DNA of 8,044 nt from Pediococcus sp. Lineage in GTDB: Bacteria > Bacillota > Bacilli > Lactobacillales > Lactobacillaceae. The stretch spans positions 1 through 8,044 of the forward strand of contig JALAGR010000161.1 of assembly GCA_022712335.1 (NCBI GenBank). The letters run 5' to 3'. This document shows, piece by piece, positions 7,215 to 8,044 of the stretch (its first letter is position 1; the number at the start of each line of letters is the position of its first letter). The notes beneath the pieces are model-generated. The model ran no database searches and had not been told where the DNA came from. It was given only the letters and a program-made list of their open reading frames with translations. The position numbers were made by a program, and so were the translations under genes.

Positions 7215-7223
7215 CTCCTTTTT
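7215..7223 (-). promoter_or_regulatory. ribosome binding site that sets the SDR start
   Basis: AAAAAGGAG on the minus strand overlaps the rnz stop codon (7222-7224) and lies eight bases before the ATG at 7204-7206. The alternative GTG start at 7213-7215 shares a base with this site and is too close to be served by it. Confidence 0.78.
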
Positions 7224-8044
7224 AAGGTAATGGAATATCGATTATGTCAAAGTCACGAACAACTTTACTATTATTGAAAATTTCCTTAGCGTCACTTTCA
7301 AGTTGTTTACTGAGTTTCCCCGTATATCGAGCTGAAATATGGGTCAATAGCAGTTGACCTACGTTTGACTCTTGTGCAATTTTAGCTGCTTGAATGTTAG
7401 TTGAGTGGTAATAATTACGTGCTAAGCTACCTTCTTGTTTTCCAAAGGTACTTTCATGCACTAATGCATCCGCATCCTTGGCTAAGATTTCAATATTTGG
7501 TGTTTGACGCGTGTCACCTAAAATCGTAACCACTCGACCTGGTTGAGGCTTACCAATAAAATCCTCACCATTAATTACAGTACCATCATCTAAAGTAACT
7601 TGTTTACCTTGTTTGATTTGGCTGTAAATCGGACCTGACGGAATTGAAAGTTCTTTTAATTTATCAACTAAAAGTTCACCTGGATGATCCTTTTCTTTGA
7701 CTCGGAATCCATAACTTTTAATTCGGTGATCTAATTCTGCAGCGTTGACAATATAATTTTTATCTTCAAAAAGAGGTCCATCTTCAGTAATTTCTACAAA
7801 TTTAATTCGGTATGCAAGCTTTGACTCAGAAATTCTTAAAGATGTCATCACAAAGTCTTTAATCCCTGCTGGTCCATAAATTGTGAGTTCCTCACTACCG
7901 CCTTGATTTGAGCGACTGCTCAAAAAGACTGGCAATCCAAAAATATGGTCACCATGCAAATGCGTAATAAATATTTTATCGATTTTACGAGGTTTTATAT
8001 TGGTTTTTAGAATTTGATGTTGAGTTGCTTCCCCACAATCAAAA
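7222..8044 (-). CDS. rnz: ribonuclease Z, 5' part beyond the right edge
   Basis: RNase Z cleaves the 3' trailer of tRNA precursors, especially those without an encoded CCA, using two zinc ions of a metallo-beta-lactamase fold. The frame is open to the window edge, giving 273 residues. About 35-40 N-terminal residues are missing compared with the usual 305-315. Visible residues, counted from the edge, are [10 protein letters not shown] (1-10), the zinc motif THLHGDH (27-33), [13 protein letters not shown] (37-49), [10 protein letters not shown] (104-113, a zinc His), the exosite arm region around [13 protein letters not shown] (134-146), GDTRQ (176-180, a zinc Asp), HESTF (196-200), YYHST (211-215) and LTHISARY (233-240, the last zinc His). 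An in-frame TTG at 7957-7959 is an internal codon of THLHGDH, not a start. The stop lies 15 nt before the SDR start. It is the first visible gene of the rnz-SDR-recJ-apt run. Confidence 0.96.
   Translation of the reverse strand, partial: FDCGEATQHQILKTNIKPRKIDKIFITHLHGDHIFGLPVFLSSRSNQGGSEELTIYGPAGIKDFVMTSLRISESKLAYRIKFVEITEDGPLFEDKNYIVNAAELDHRIKSYGFRVKEKDHPGELLVDKLKELSIPSGPIYSQIKQGKQVTLDDGTVINGEDFIGKPQPGRVVTILGDTRQTPNIEILAKDADALVHESTFGKQEGSLARNYYHSTNIQAAKIAQESNVGQLLLTHISARYTGKLSKQLESDAKEIFNNSKVVRDFDIIDIPLP

Noticed and set aside
7957..7959. TTG as start codon of rnz
   Set aside because: It encodes the Leu inside the zinc motif THLHGDH, and the frame with family sequence continues to the window edge.

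Overview
The window reads as chromosomal DNA of a low-GC Gram-positive bacterium, most likely of the family Lactobacillaceae. This rests on AT-rich codon use, strong AGGAG-type ribosome binding sites and the gene order rnz, SDR oxidoreductase, recJ, apt, which I know from lactobacilli. The species cannot be fixed from the sequence alone.

Left edge (1-350). A short, possibly partial reading frame of hydrophobic residues is followed by a clear promoter and one serine tRNA gene with anticodon CGA. A 14-bp perfect hairpin follows. It can terminate both the tRNA transcript from the left and the panE transcript from the right.

Middle left (354-3513). This is a self-contained metabolic module. A LysR-type regulator on the plus strand is divergent from a two-gene minus-strand operon encoding an MFS carrier of the oxalate/formate antiporter type and a ketopantoate reductase-family dehydrogenase. 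The 134-bp divergent region holds a good promoter for the carrier and a small palindrome over its -35 box. Hairpin terminators bound the module on both sides. The likely theme is regulated uptake or exchange of a small organic acid, coupled to NAD(P)H-dependent reduction of a 2-oxo acid. The substrate is unknown.

Right half (3524-8044). Four minus-strand genes are packed head to tail with gaps of 15, 12 and 1 nt: rnz (RNase Z, cut by the right edge), a classical short-chain dehydrogenase, recJ and apt. They look like one operon that starts beyond the right edge and ends at the hairpin at 3524-3562. They bring together tRNA 3' processing, single-strand DNA exonuclease activity and adenine salvage, plus an oxidoreductase of unknown substrate.

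Three starts were placed downstream of the longest open frame because the ribosome binding site requires it: the LysR gene at 2623, apt at a GTG at 4085, and the SDR gene at 7206. I see no mobile element, CRISPR array, phage gene, riboswitch or clearly novel system. The observations worth following are the organic-acid module, the SDR with Asp at the usual Asn position, and the U discriminator base of the tRNA.
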